A stretch of DNA of 9,127 nucleotides from JBGTKH01 sp041744735 (GCA_041744735.1 JBGTKH010000307.1:1-9127), one strand, 5' to 3'; positions 1 to 7,189 are shown, numbered from the stretch's first letter. Made by a program: numbers and translations. Notes: generated by a model not told the origin, from the letters alone.

Positions 1-207
1 CCTCAACGGATTGGCCGCGCGAGCCGCGCCGGGTGCTGCTCCGCCGGGCGCCGGCGCTGCCGGAGCGAATGGGTCGGCCGCGGGCGCGCCGGGAGCAAAT
101 GGATCTTGTGCCGCGAGCCCTCCGCACGTGCCGGCGATACACAGCATGCATGTTGCGATCGCGATTGTACGCCAGAGCCGTGTTGCCGATCGTTCTCGTC
201 GAGTCAT
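1..207 (-). CDS. Exported Ala/Pro-rich protein, N-terminal part only
   Basis: I do not recognise the family. The reading frame starts at an ATG whose last bases form the argH stop (ATGA overlap) and stays open for 69 codons to the left edge, so the rest is outside the window. The first 33 residues look like a Sec signal peptide: a basic start (MTRRERSATR), a hydrophobic stretch at about residues 14-27 and a likely cleavage after Ala33 (GGLAA/QDPF). The twin arginine at 3-4 lacks the rest of a Tat motif, and there is no convincing lipobox. The mature start is low-complexity, with two copies of DPFAP (residues 35-39 and 45-49) in an Ala/Pro/Gly-rich stretch, which may be a flexible linker before a domain that cannot be seen. 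The 4-base overlap suggests translational coupling to argH. It is real as an exported protein with good probability; its function is unknown. Confidence 0.7.
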   Translation of the reverse strand, partial: MTRRERSATRLWRTIAIATCMLCIAGTCGGLAAQDPFAPGAPAADPFAPAAPAPGGAAPGAARAANPLR

Positions 208-1592
208 GATGTCGATTTCTCCAGTCGCTCTTTCCAACATTGAACTTGTCGAGCCACTTCGCGCGGCGCGGTCGAGCCGTAACTGACGAACGCCGCGATC
301 GCGTTCTCCACACCCAGCACGTCGAAAATGCCCGCATCCAATTCCGGATGTGCCTCTTGAAATTCAGCCAACGACAAATCGGCCAGCCGCACGCCGCGCT
401 GCATCGCTTTGCCGACTAATTGACCAACCAAGTGATGAGCCGTCCGCTGCGGCATGCCGCGTTTGATCAAGTGTTCCATCAGCGTCGTTGCATCCAGATA
501 GCCGCGGTCGAGCTGCTCGGCGATGGCTTGACGGTTAAGCGTCGCGCCGGTGACAATCGGCGCGGCCAAAGCCAGGCACGCTTCGACGGTGTCGAACGAA
601 TCGAACAGCGGTTGTTTGTCTTCTTGTAAGTCGCGATTGTAAGCGAGCGGCAAACCTTTGATGAGTACTAGCAGTGTCTGCAGGTTGCCGATCACGCGGC
701 CGGTCTTGCCGCGCGTGAGTTCGAGCACGTCGGGATTGATCTTTTGCGTCATGATCGACGAGCCGGTGCAGAACTGCTGCGGCAGCTTGAGGAAATTGAA
801 TTCCGCCGTGGACCACAAAATCCACTCTTCCGCCCACGTGCTCAGGTGCTCGGAGATCATCGCTAGGACGAACGCCGACTCCAGCACGAAATCGCGGTCG
901 CTGGAGACATCCAAGCTGTTGGCCGCCACCGACTCGAAGCCCAACCGCCGAGCTACGTCTTCGCGATTGATCGGCAGCGACGTACCAGCGAGCGCTGCGG
1001 CGCCTAAACTACAAATGTTGACTCGCCGTCGGCAGTCATTCAAGCGCTGCCGGTCTCGCGCCAGTTTTTCGCAGTAAGCCAGCCAGTAGTGAGCCGCCAG
1101 CACCGGTTGGGCTCGCTGCAGATGTGTGTAACCCGGCAGGATCACATTGGCGTCCGCATCGCAGCGTCCGACGAAGGCCTTCTGTAATTCAACAAGCAGC
1201 CCATCGACTCGATCCAACGCATCGCGGACCCACAGTCGTGTGGCGGTCGAAACTTGATCGTTGCGGCTGCGGCCCGTATGCAGCTTGCGGCCAACATCGC
1301 CCAGGCGGTCGATCAGCGCCTGTTCGATGTGCATGTGGATGTCTTCCAGTTCGATTCGGAGCGGCAGCCGGCCATCGCGAATTTCATCGCCGATTCCGGC
1401 CAGCGCCGATTCGATCTGCTGGCACTCGTCGCTCGAAATGATCCCCGTCGCGGCCAGCATTTGAGCATGCGCAATCGACCCGTGGAGGTCGTGCGCGTAC
1501 AATCGCCGATCGAAGCTGACGCTTTCGGTGAACAGCTCGACTCGGCGGTCCGTCGCCTGCTCAAAAACTCCCGAGCGAGAAGGACTTGCCAA
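204..1592 (-). CDS. argH: Argininosuccinate lyase
   Basis: Cytoplasmic enzyme that splits argininosuccinate into arginine and fumarate, the last step of arginine synthesis. The 462-residue product has the usual family length. Fumarase/aspartase-superfamily blocks are all present: HTGRSRNDQ (residues 105-113), GYTHLQRAQP (154-163, with the conserved His157) and the signature GSSIMTQKINPD (277-288), which carries the catalytic serine loop. The usual text of the last block is GSSxMPQKKNPD, so Pro is Thr and the second Lys is Ile here; the signature Lys284 and Asn286 are kept. The start is TTG: an in-frame TAG lies four codons upstream, a GAGG ribosome site sits 6 bases before the TTG, and the N-terminus (SGVFEQATDRRVE) aligns with the family's WGGRF region. 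The gene is read divergently from purC and overlaps the downstream exported-protein gene by 4 bases. Confidence 0.97.
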   Translation of the reverse strand: MASPSRSGVFEQATDRRVELFTESVSFDRRLYAHDLHGSIAHAQMLAATGIISSDECQQIESALAGIGDEIRDGRLPLRIELEDIHMHIEQALIDRLGDVGRKLHTGRSRNDQVSTATRLWVRDALDRVDGLLVELQKAFVGRCDADANVILPGYTHLQRAQPVLAAHYWLAYCEKLARDRQRLNDCRRRVNICSLGAAALAGTSLPINREDVARRLGFESVAANSLDVSSDRDFVLESAFVLAMISEHLSTWAEEWILWSTAEFNFLKLPQQFCTGSSIMTQKINPDVLELTRGKTGRVIGNLQTLLVLIKGLPLAYNRDLQEDKQPLFDSFDTVEACLALAAPIVTGATLNRQAIAEQLDRGYLDATTLMEHLIKRGMPQRTAHHLVGQLVGKAMQRGVRLADLSLAEFQEAHPELDAGIFDVLGVENAIAAFVSYGSTAPREVARQVQCWKERLEKSTS

Positions 1593-1649
1593 TCGCTGCC
1601 TCTAATTCTTTCACCCAGTATGAACCGGAATCGTTTCGTCAACTTATTC

Positions 1650-1678
1650 ATGGTAAATGGCTTACAGCGAAGTGTCAA
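1650..1678 (-). promoter_or_regulatory. Sigma70-type promoter for argH
   Basis: On the minus strand a perfect -35 hexamer TTGACA (1678-1673) is followed, after exactly 17 bases, by TACCAT (1655-1650, four of six matches to TATAAT). Transcription would start near 1643, giving a leader of about 50 bases before the argH TTG start. This is the best promoter match in the window; it is inferred from consensus only. Confidence 0.6.
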
Positions 1679-1806
1679 CGAGCGAAGCAGCACGTGTGCG
1701 CAGAGTTTGGGCATAGTTTTGCATTCGGGTGCAATCAGATTCAGGATACCGGTTGAAAGTTGGCAATCGACAAACGGCCACGCAGCGCCACGCAAATGAT
1801 GCCCTT

Positions 1807-1815
1807 TGTTATACT
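1807..1815 (+). promoter_or_regulatory. Possible extended -10 promoter for purC
   Basis: TGTTATACT on the plus strand is an extended -10 (TGn plus TATACT, five of six matches). No good -35 is seen 17 bases upstream, which extended -10 promoters tolerate. A start near 1822 would place the whole 1838-1922 palindrome in the purC leader RNA. This is a weak call from consensus alone. Confidence 0.35.
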
Positions 1816-1837
1816 GCCCAGGCATTCGTTCGCGTAC

Positions 1838-1922
1838 CTCGTTTAACCGCAAGCCGTAGGCGCGCGATGGTTGACGTTGCGTAACGCTCGAAACGCACGC
1901 CTTCGGCTTGCCGTTAAACGAG
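1838..1922. repeat. 29-bp near-perfect inverted repeat (REP/MITE-like)
   Basis: The arms are 1838-1866 (begins CTCGTTTAACCGCAAGCC) and 1894-1922 (ends GGCTTGCCGTTAAACGAG). They match as an inverted repeat at 26 of 29 positions, with a 27-base spacer that holds a smaller CGTT-GCGT-AACG hairpin. The element ends 31 bases before the purC ATG. It is not followed by a T-run, so it is not a standard terminator. Similar 'AACCGCAAGCCG.AGGCG' palindromes are, as I recall, scattered between genes of planctomycete genomes, so a dispersed repeat is the likeliest reading; a leader-RNA structure or an operator are alternatives. Confidence 0.8.
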
Positions 1923-1953
1923 TTGAGATTGTCATAGGTAAAAAAGGAATCGC

Positions 1954-2841
1954 ATGAACGATCCGGTTTTGGAAACTTCACTGCCCGGTCTGCCGGTCCG
2001 CCGCGGCAAGGTGCGCGACATTTACGATCTTGACGATTGTTTGTTGATGATCAGCACCGACCGGATCAGCGCCTTTGATTGGGTGCTGTCCAGCGGCATT
2101 CCGGATAAGGGGCGCGTGCTAACGCAGATCAGTGCCTTCTGGTTCGAGTTGCTGGGGGTTGCTAATCATCTTTTGTCGCTCGAAGTGGACGCCGGCCGGC
2201 TGCCAGCGAGTGTCGATCCGGCACCGTTGCAAGGCCGCAGTATGTTGGTTCGCAAGGCCGAGGTCGTACCGATCGAATGCGTCGCACGCGGGTACTTGGC
2301 GGGTTCCGGCTGGAAAGAGTATCAGAGGAGTGGCACCGTATGCGGCATCGCGCTTCCCAGCGGTTTAACCAACGGCTCGCAATTGCCCGAACCGATTTTT
2401 ACGCCGGCGACAAAGGAGCAGTCGGGGCACGACATCAACATTTCGTTTGAGCGGATGGTCGAGATCGTTGGAGCAGACACGGCTAGCGAACTGCGGCAGC
2501 GCAGCTTGGACATCTACCGCCGCGGCGCCGAACATGCGCGGCGGCAAGGCATCATCATCGCCGACACTAAGTTCGAGTGGGGTTGGTCTAGCGGCGAATT
2601 AATTCTAATCGACGAGGCACTCACCCCCGACAGCTCGCGCTTCTGGCCCGCCGATCAATATCGCCCCGGCGAGAGCCAGCCCTCTTTCGACAAGCAATTC
2701 GTGCGCGATTGGCTGGAAAGCACCCCGTGGGATAAAAACAGTCCGCCACCCGCACTGCCCGACGAGATCGTCGCCAAGACGCGCGAGAAGTACATCGAAG
2801 CCTACGAGCGGCTAACCGGGCGCGGCTTTGCTTGGAAGTAG
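1954..2841 (+). CDS. purC: Phosphoribosylaminoimidazole-succinocarboxamide synthase (SAICAR synthetase)
   Basis: Cytoplasmic purine-pathway enzyme joining CAIR and aspartate with ATP to give SAICAR. The 295-residue protein is of the long, yeast Ade1-like form rather than the roughly 237-residue E. coli form. Visible blocks: GKVRDIY (residues 18-24) at the nucleotide-binding N-lobe, the STDRISAFD segment (34-42), VVPIECVARGYLAGS (104-118), FTPATKEQSGHDINIS (149-164) and the late signature ADTKFEWG (203-210), where the usual EFG reads EWG. The C-terminal block with TPDSSRFW and QPSFDKQFVRDWL is also typical of the long form. The ATG is preceded at 5 bases by AAAGGA. The downstream membrane-protein gene begins 2 bases after the stop and uses a ribosome site inside the last purC codons, so the two are probably co-transcribed. 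Confidence 0.97.
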   Translation: MNDPVLETSLPGLPVRRGKVRDIYDLDDCLLMISTDRISAFDWVLSSGIPDKGRVLTQISAFWFELLGVANHLLSLEVDAGRLPASVDPAPLQGRSMLVRKAEVVPIECVARGYLAGSGWKEYQRSGTVCGIALPSGLTNGSQLPEPIFTPATKEQSGHDINISFERMVEIVGADTASELRQRSLDIYRRGAEHARRQGIIIADTKFEWGWSSGELILIDEALTPDSSRFWPADQYRPGESQPSFDKQFVRDWLESTPWDKNSPPPALPDEIVAKTREKYIEAYERLTGRGFAWK

Positions 2842-2843
2842 CC

Positions 2844-3731
2844 ATGCGAGCGCGGGTGATTCAATGCGCAAAGCGATTCCGTCCCGCGACGGTCGGTTCC
2901 TTCGCTGCAGTCGCCGTCGTACTTGCCACAGTCAACTTTTCCATCGCGCCGTTGATGGGAGAATTTGGCCCGCGCGATTGGATGGCAATTCTGGTTTACA
3001 TCAGCTTTGGATTGATTGCCGCGGAAGGTGGCCTGATCGCGATTTGCGGCGTCCTGGGGACCGGTCACCCGCTCGTCCGATTGCCCACCAGTGCGGCGAT
3101 AGGTTTTTGGCTGTACTCGTATTGGGCCGCTGGCTATGCGATGTCGTTTGTCTGGAGTCAATCGTACTACGGAGTCGACCGATGCCTTAAGCAGATTTCG
3201 GTGGGACTACTGTGCCTGCCGGCTGGATATCTTGCGGTGCAACTGCCACTGTGGATTGTTCGGCTTGGTTTCGCATGGCGCATTGAGCGTATCGACCCGG
3301 CACACGTTGCGGTTCACCGGCCGCTGAGCATTCGCGACATGATGGTAGCGACGGGCCTTGTGGGTATCGCATTGGCCGGGGCACGTGCGGCTTCAGGCAT
3401 CGCTGACGAACAAGAGTCTGTATTTTGGGCGGGGTTTGGAATTATTTCCGCGTCGCTGGCAGGTATTAGCCTTATCAGCACGTTGCCCGCAGTGGTCGCC
3501 ACACTGCGCGTGCGCAAACCAGCGATTGGAACTGCGGTAATTTTCGTCTATGCCATCACGGCAGTTGTGATCACGATCGTGATCATCTCATGGTTTACCG
3601 CACAGCGAGTGCGATCCTGGGAAACGGTTGGGTTTATCCTCGTAGCGACCAGCTTGGCCGCTGGACTGACGACCCCACTACTCATCGCCCGCCGACTCGG
3701 CTATCGCTTGTCTTGGGGCAGATTGGAATAA
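2844..3731 (+). CDS. Multi-pass inner-membrane protein of unknown function
   Basis: I cannot assign a family function. From the ATG 2 bases after the purC stop, the protein is 295 residues long with about eight hydrophobic spans, roughly 18-36, 47-70, 81-104, 116-138, 164-184, 193-219, 227-251 and 261-282. GGAAG in the last purC codons lies 5 bases before this ATG; a TTG 12 bases earlier is a possible but less likely start. The fifth span begins RPLSIRDMMVATGLVGIALA, resembling the 'S(I/L)R(D/T)LL..T' helix starts that I recall from many uncharacterised planctomycete membrane proteins. There are no catalytic motifs, no long soluble domain and no obvious transporter signature. Tight spacing implies co-expression with purC, but nothing in the protein links it to purine synthesis. 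Confidence 0.75.
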   Translation: MRARVIQCAKRFRPATVGSFAAVAVVLATVNFSIAPLMGEFGPRDWMAILVYISFGLIAAEGGLIAICGVLGTGHPLVRLPTSAAIGFWLYSYWAAGYAMSFVWSQSYYGVDRCLKQISVGLLCLPAGYLAVQLPLWIVRLGFAWRIERIDPAHVAVHRPLSIRDMMVATGLVGIALAGARAASGIADEQESVFWAGFGIISASLAGISLISTLPAVVATLRVRKPAIGTAVIFVYAITAVVITIVIISWFTAQRVRSWETVGFILVATSLAAGLTTPLLIARRLGYRLSWGRLE

Positions 3732-3766
3732 AACGGTGCCGTTCAAAACGAGCAAGAAATGAAAAA

Positions 3767-3795
3767 CGCCGCCGAGTGAAAATCACTCGACGGCG
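3767..3795 (-). terminator. Intrinsic terminator of the protease gene
   Basis: The arms CGCCGCCGAGTGA (3767-3779) and TCACTCGACGGCG (3783-3795) pair at 12 of 13 positions around an AAA loop. Read on the minus strand the stem is followed directly by TTTTTC, the layout of a Rho-independent terminator for the protease gene ending at 3829. On the plus strand no T-run follows, although the hairpin lies only 36 bases after the membrane-protein stop and may still help to separate the convergent transcripts. Confidence 0.8.
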
Positions 3796-3828
3796 AGATT
3801 GACGTTAAGTTGTCAACGAGCCGATGGC

Positions 3829-5907
3829 TCAGTTCGCTTGTGCGATCTTGTGGTTTTCCAGGGCCTTCAGATAGTCCAGCGTGATGGCCAGGACTTCGTT
3901 GTTGTAGTAGTTGCGCCTGAAGACTTCGTGGCTGGCGCCGTTTTGTTCCTCGAACTGCTTTTCGTCTTCCTTGTCCGCGTCCAACTCCGCGCGCTGCGCG
4001 AAGTACTTTTCTTCGTTCAGCGTTACCGTCTTGCGGTCCCGCTGCTCTTTGTAGCGTTCGATGTTCCGCGCGAGCTTGGCAAAATCTTCCGAGGCACTGG
4101 TGCGGGCCGTGGAATTGGTCCGCAGCGTGGTCAGCAACTCGGGGCTCACCATGTTGTAATTCGAATACCGCACGGCCGGCACGCGGTCGAATTCCAGCGC
4201 GTAATCCAGATCGGCTTCGCTGATGTTCTTGATGTGATTGGTCAGCGACGGCAGCACGAGGTCAGACAACACGCCGCGCTTCTGAGTGCTGTCGCCGTTG
4301 GGACGATAGAACTGCTGCATCGTGATCTTCAACGCGCCCAGATTCGGCGGGTTGGCGATCTGGAATAACTGAGAACCCACATCTAACAGGCTTTGCACTG
4401 TGCCTTTGCCGTGAGTCGAGTCATCTCCGATTACCAGGCCGCGGTGGTAGTCTTGAATCGCGCCGGCCAGAATCTCGCTGGCGCTCGCGCTGAACTTGCT
4501 GGTCAGGACGACCAGCGGACCTTTCCAGGCCATGCCGCGCTCGAGATCATCGTAATGCTGCACTGTGCCATCGGGATCCTTCACCTGTACGACCGGACCC
4601 TGATCGATGAACAGGCCGGTGAGGTTAATCGCTTCCGTCAAGCTGCCGCCGCCGTTGCGCCGCAGATCGAGCACCACGGCGTCGACGTTCTTCGCCGTGA
4701 AGTCGTCCAGAATCACGCGCACGTCACGTGTCGTACTCTTGAAATCGGCGATGCCTCGCCGAGCACCTTCCATGTCCATGTAAAAGCTGGGCAGGTCAAT
4801 CACGCCGATCTTCAACGGCGAGCCGTCGGGCTTCTTGCCTTCTTCAATGATTTGCCCGCGAGCTTCGCTGTCCTTTAGTTCGATCGTGGCCCGTGTGATG
4901 TTGTAAATCTTCGTTTCGGTATCGCCCGCGGGAATCACACCCAGCCGCACAGTCGTGCCCGCTTTGCCGCGGATCAACTTCACGACATCGTTGAGCTTCA
5001 TGTCCACAACGTCCACCATGGGCCCATCTCCGCCTTGGCCGACGCTGACGATGCGGTCTTCGGGCTTCAGCTTGCCGTGCTTATCGGCCGCGCCGCCGGG
5101 AATGACTTCGGTCACGGTCGTCTGTCCGTCCATGTCTTGCAGTTTGGCGCCGATCCCTTCCAAGCTCAGCCCCATCAAGATGCGGAAGTTGGTCAGAGAA
5201 CTGGGCGACATGTACGTGGTGTGTGGATCGTAGCTGGACGTGACCGAGGTCAGATACATCTCCAGCAATTCGTCGCTGTCCGTCTGATGCATGCGGCGGG
5301 CGAACGTATGGTAGCGGCGCTGAAGTTTGTCGATCGCTTCCTGGCCCTCGGTCTTGTCGCCCTTGAGCACCAACAGATCGTACTTGATTCGCGTGCGCCA
5401 TCGCTCGCGAGCCTCCGCTGCATCTTTCGCGAATCGCAGCAAGTCGCGGTCGGTGACCATTTCCTCGTCCATCGCGAAATCCGGGGCCTGCGTGAGCAGT
5501 TCGTCGATCATCTTCACGCGTTCGTCCACGCGCTCCAAGAATCGATTGAAGACGGTGTAGCCAAAGCCGATGTCACCTTTCTCGATCGCGTCGTCGATTT
5601 CGTCGCGGCGAGCCATAAACTCGTCGACGTCCGACTGGTAGAAGTAGACTTTCATCGGATCGAGCATTTTCAGAAACGAAGCCAAACCGCGCTGCGAGAT
5701 CTCGTCGTCCAGCGGGTGCTTCGACATGTGATCCCGTTTGAGCAGTGCTTTGACCACCAAAGTCACTTGGCGATCGCTGGCTCGCGGCTCTTGAAACTGA
5801 GCCGCCGGCAACGTGAGCATGCCGACAGAAATCGCGCCCAGCAGAATCAGCCCAAACAACACGTTCGAGCGGCAAAGTCGTACACTGGGTCGTTTGAATT
5901 GACGCAT
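3829..5907 (-). CDS. prc: Carboxy-terminal processing protease, Tsp/Prc type (S41A)
   Basis: Periplasmic, membrane-tethered serine protease that degrades or trims proteins from their C-termini. It is 692 residues from the ATG at 5907; AAGGGA lies 5 bases upstream of that ATG, while the GTG codon just before it would sit too close to the site. In residue numbers counted from that GTG (one more than from the ATG): a basic start and hydrophobic anchor or signal at about 15-38; the Tsp N-terminal helical region to about 225; a PDZ domain at about 247-330 (GLSLEGIGAKL, GKLKPEDRIVSVG, IRGKAGTTVRL); then the S41 core with DLRRNGGGSL (415-424). The Ser-Lys dyad is Ser476 (in FSASASE) and Lys502 (in THGKGTVQ), with Asp487 matching E. 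coli Tsp Asp441; there is one extra residue between Asp and Lys. A charged C-terminal region (about 540-690) matches the Tsp C-terminal extension. It ends at a strong terminator. Confidence 0.95.
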   Translation of the reverse strand: MRQFKRPSVRLCRSNVLFGLILLGAISVGMLTLPAAQFQEPRASDRQVTLVVKALLKRDHMSKHPLDDEISQRGLASFLKMLDPMKVYFYQSDVDEFMARRDEIDDAIEKGDIGFGYTVFNRFLERVDERVKMIDELLTQAPDFAMDEEMVTDRDLLRFAKDAAEARERWRTRIKYDLLVLKGDKTEGQEAIDKLQRRYHTFARRMHQTDSDELLEMYLTSVTSSYDPHTTYMSPSSLTNFRILMGLSLEGIGAKLQDMDGQTTVTEVIPGGAADKHGKLKPEDRIVSVGQGGDGPMVDVVDMKLNDVVKLIRGKAGTTVRLGVIPAGDTETKIYNITRATIELKDSEARGQIIEEGKKPDGSPLKIGVIDLPSFYMDMEGARRGIADFKSTTRDVRVILDDFTAKNVDAVVLDLRRNGGGSLTEAINLTGLFIDQGPVVQVKDPDGTVQHYDDLERGMAWKGPLVVLTSKFSASASEILAGAIQDYHRGLVIGDDSTHGKGTVQSLLDVGSQLFQIANPPNLGALKITMQQFYRPNGDSTQKRGVLSDLVLPSLTNHIKNISEADLDYALEFDRVPAVRYSNYNMVSPELLTTLRTNSTARTSASEDFAKLARNIERYKEQRDRKTVTLNEEKYFAQRAELDADKEDEKQFEEQNGASHEVFRRNYYNNEVLAITLDYLKALENHKIAQAN

Positions 5908-5968
5908 CACAATCCCTTACTTAAAAAGAGACCAGGGGCGGACTATCTAAGTTGTCCAGTTTCAACGA

Positions 5969-6005
5969 GTTATACAATGGTAAACAGAAACGAATTGCGG
6001 GGCAA
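5969..6005 (-). promoter_or_regulatory. Possible promoter for the protease gene
   Basis: On the minus strand TTGCCC (6005-6000) and TACCAT (5982-5977) are 17 bases apart, each matching four of six consensus bases; TACCAT is also the -10 proposed for argH. A better -10 alone, TATAAC (5974-5969), overlaps it but has no matching -35. Either would start transcription some 55-65 bases before the protease ATG. The rest of 5908-6145 shows no gene, terminator or RNA motif that I can support. Confidence 0.3.
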
Positions 6006-6145
6006 GGTCGTTACACGGCCGGGAGGGTCCCGTGCAAACCAAGACCGTTTCAGAGGATAAGTCGTGTGGCAGGCACCATTTCGTCGCGCCGCGCGGCCAA
6101 GTTTGGCGTATGCCGCGGCAAAAAAGTTCCGTAGCGACACCTGAT

Positions 6146-6946
6146 TCAACCATGCCCGACGGGGCTTGTTTCGTCGATGCGGGCCACCACCGCGTCGGCC
6201 AGCAACGGGTGCGGGCCGAGTTGATCGGTGAGCAGCCACTGCCGCTGTGGCCACTGGCGGCAGGCTTCGCTAATACTACGCCGCAGGCTGTCCAAAAGAT
6301 CGCCTTGAAATAATAGATGCGGCTGAACAACGATCCGTTTCACTTTGCAGCCGGCAATCTCAGCGAGTGCATCGGCCAGCGAAGGTTCGGCCAGCGCCAG
6401 AAAGCAAGTCGCGGCGTGAGCCACCGGGGTTATCTGCCGCCGCAATTCGACGAACTCGTGCATCTCAGCAGTTGCCGTCGGGTCGAGGCTGCCGCGGCCG
6501 ACCATTAGCAGTGCCGTGTCGTCGAGCACCGCCGTGTCGGGCATTTTATGAGCACTATGCGGGTTGATCGCTTCCCAAAAACGCTGTGCCGAAAGTTGCA
6601 ACATGGCTTTGTGGCAGCCGAGGTGTTTGGTTTGTCGAACTTCGAGCGACGGGTGTTTAGCAGCCGCGGATTTGACCGCTGCGGGGATGTCTCGTTTGGC
6701 ATGGCCGGCGGCGAACAGCAGCAGCGGCATGACGACAATTTGCCGTGCGCCGCGGGACACCAAACGTTCGACGCCTGCGGCAATCGTCGGTTGGGCCAAC
6801 TCTAAAAAACACGGCTCGACCACCGCGTCGGGCAACGCGCGAGCAACCAAATCGGCTGTTGCCAAAAATTCGCTCGCCCCTTGTTCGCTGCGCGTGCCGT
6901 GACCAACCAGCAGCAAACCCAGACGATGAATGTCGCCGCATTTCAT
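6146..6946 (-). CDS. cbiX: CbiX/SirB-like sirohydrochlorin chelatase, long form
   Basis: Predicted cytoplasmic chelatase that inserts cobalt (cobalamin route) or iron (siroheme route) into sirohydrochlorin; sequence alone does not settle which metal. It has two tandem CbiX-type halves. The N-terminal half has LLLVGHGTR and LLFAAGHAKRDIP, with the two metal-ligand histidines at about residues 16 and 82 from the ATG at 6946. In the C-terminal half the matching positions read MVGRGSLDP and LLFQGDLLDS, so both histidines are lost, as is usual for long CbiX/SirB proteins that use only one site. Start choice is uncertain: ATG 6946 gives the family-like start MKCGDIHRLG, but it has no ribosome site; ATG 6955 and TTG 6979 (after GGGGGA) are alternatives. 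No cobalamin riboswitch is seen upstream, and no other tetrapyrrole gene lies in the window. Confidence 0.9.
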   Translation of the reverse strand: MKCGDIHRLGLLLVGHGTRSEQGASEFLATADLVARALPDAVVEPCFLELAQPTIAAGVERLVSRGARQIVVMPLLLFAAGHAKRDIPAAVKSAAAKHPSLEVRQTKHLGCHKAMLQLSAQRFWEAINPHSAHKMPDTAVLDDTALLMVGRGSLDPTATAEMHEFVELRRQITPVAHAATCFLALAEPSLADALAEIAGCKVKRIVVQPHLLFQGDLLDSLRRSISEACRQWPQRQWLLTDQLGPHPLLADAVVARIDETSPVGHG

Positions 6947-7003
6947 GATGAACATTGTAGGCGAGGGCGTTATGGTCAAGGCAGTCCCCCGATAAACTGG
7001 TTT

Positions 7004-7012
7004 TGGTATATT
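7004..7012 (+). promoter_or_regulatory. Possible extended -10 promoter for the FHA regulator
   Basis: TGGTATATT on the plus strand fits an extended -10 (TGn plus TATATT, five of six). No -35 is recognisable. If used, transcription would begin near 7019 and run through the inverted-repeat element, including its GC-rich hairpin and TTTT, before the regulator's start. Weak consensus evidence. Confidence 0.25.
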
Positions 7013-7037
7013 GAGTCGGTCTGGCGAAAAAACCTTT

Positions 7038-7189
7038 GGAGTGCGGCGACTCGTCGCCGCTTTTGGAATTTCGTAGTTTTTTCATCGGGACACACCGCAG
7101 CGACTGTGCCGCTTGTACCATCGAAAGACGAAGTCGCATCTAACCGAAGGATCCAAAACTCCTACAGCGGTCACGAGTCGCCGCACTCC
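7038..7189. repeat. MITE-like element with 36-bp terminal inverted repeats
   Basis: The left end 7038-7073 and the right end 7154-7189 are inverted copies matching at 30 of 36 positions; the outer 17 bases (GGAGTGCGGCGACTCGT) are a perfect match. About 80 bases lie between them. I see no target-site duplication and no coding capacity. The left end itself folds into a perfect hairpin, GCGGCGAC-TC-GTCGCCGC (7043-7060), followed by TTTT. The 'GGAGTGCGGCGACT' text resembles intergenic repeats that I recall as common in planctomycetes. The element fills most of the gap between cbiX and the regulator. Confidence 0.8.
7043..7064 (+). terminator. Terminator-like hairpin inside the repeat element
   Basis: A perfect 8-bp stem (GCGGCGAC / GTCGCCGC, effectively 7 bp with a CTCG loop) is followed on the plus strand by TTTT and then GGAATTT. 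No plus-strand gene ends just upstream, since cbiX reads the other way. It could therefore attenuate read-through into the regulator, or be only the fold of the repeat end. Confidence 0.35.

Larger units (their letters stand above)
1593..1953. other. Divergent argH-purC intergenic region
   Basis: These 361 bases hold no credible gene; the open frames that cross them read into argH out of frame. What they contain is a minus-strand promoter for argH (1650-1678), a possible plus-strand extended -10 for purC (1807-1815), a long imperfect palindrome (1838-1922) and the purC ribosome site (AAAGGA, 1943-1948). I see no RNA gene or recognisable riboswitch. Confidence 0.7.

Noticed and set aside
1313..1981. 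222-codon minus-strand open frame covering the argH promoter region
   Set aside because: It overlaps argH out of frame, crosses the palindrome and the purC start, and has no recognisable content.
5035..6060. 341-codon open frame on the plus strand, antisense to the protease gene
   Set aside because: It lies almost wholly opposite a well-supported protease with intact catalytic motifs, its protein shows no domain, and long antisense frames are common opposite GC-rich genes.
5983..6145. Short minus-strand frames continuing past the end of cbiX toward the protease gene
   Set aside because: They are out-of-frame continuations from cbiX with no ribosome site and no motif, and they run to the protease promoter area.
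6235..6256. Two GCCACTG motifs resembling the B12 box of cobalamin riboswitches
   Set aside because: They lie inside the cbiX coding region on the opposite strand to the gene, without the surrounding riboswitch fold; chance codon text is enough.
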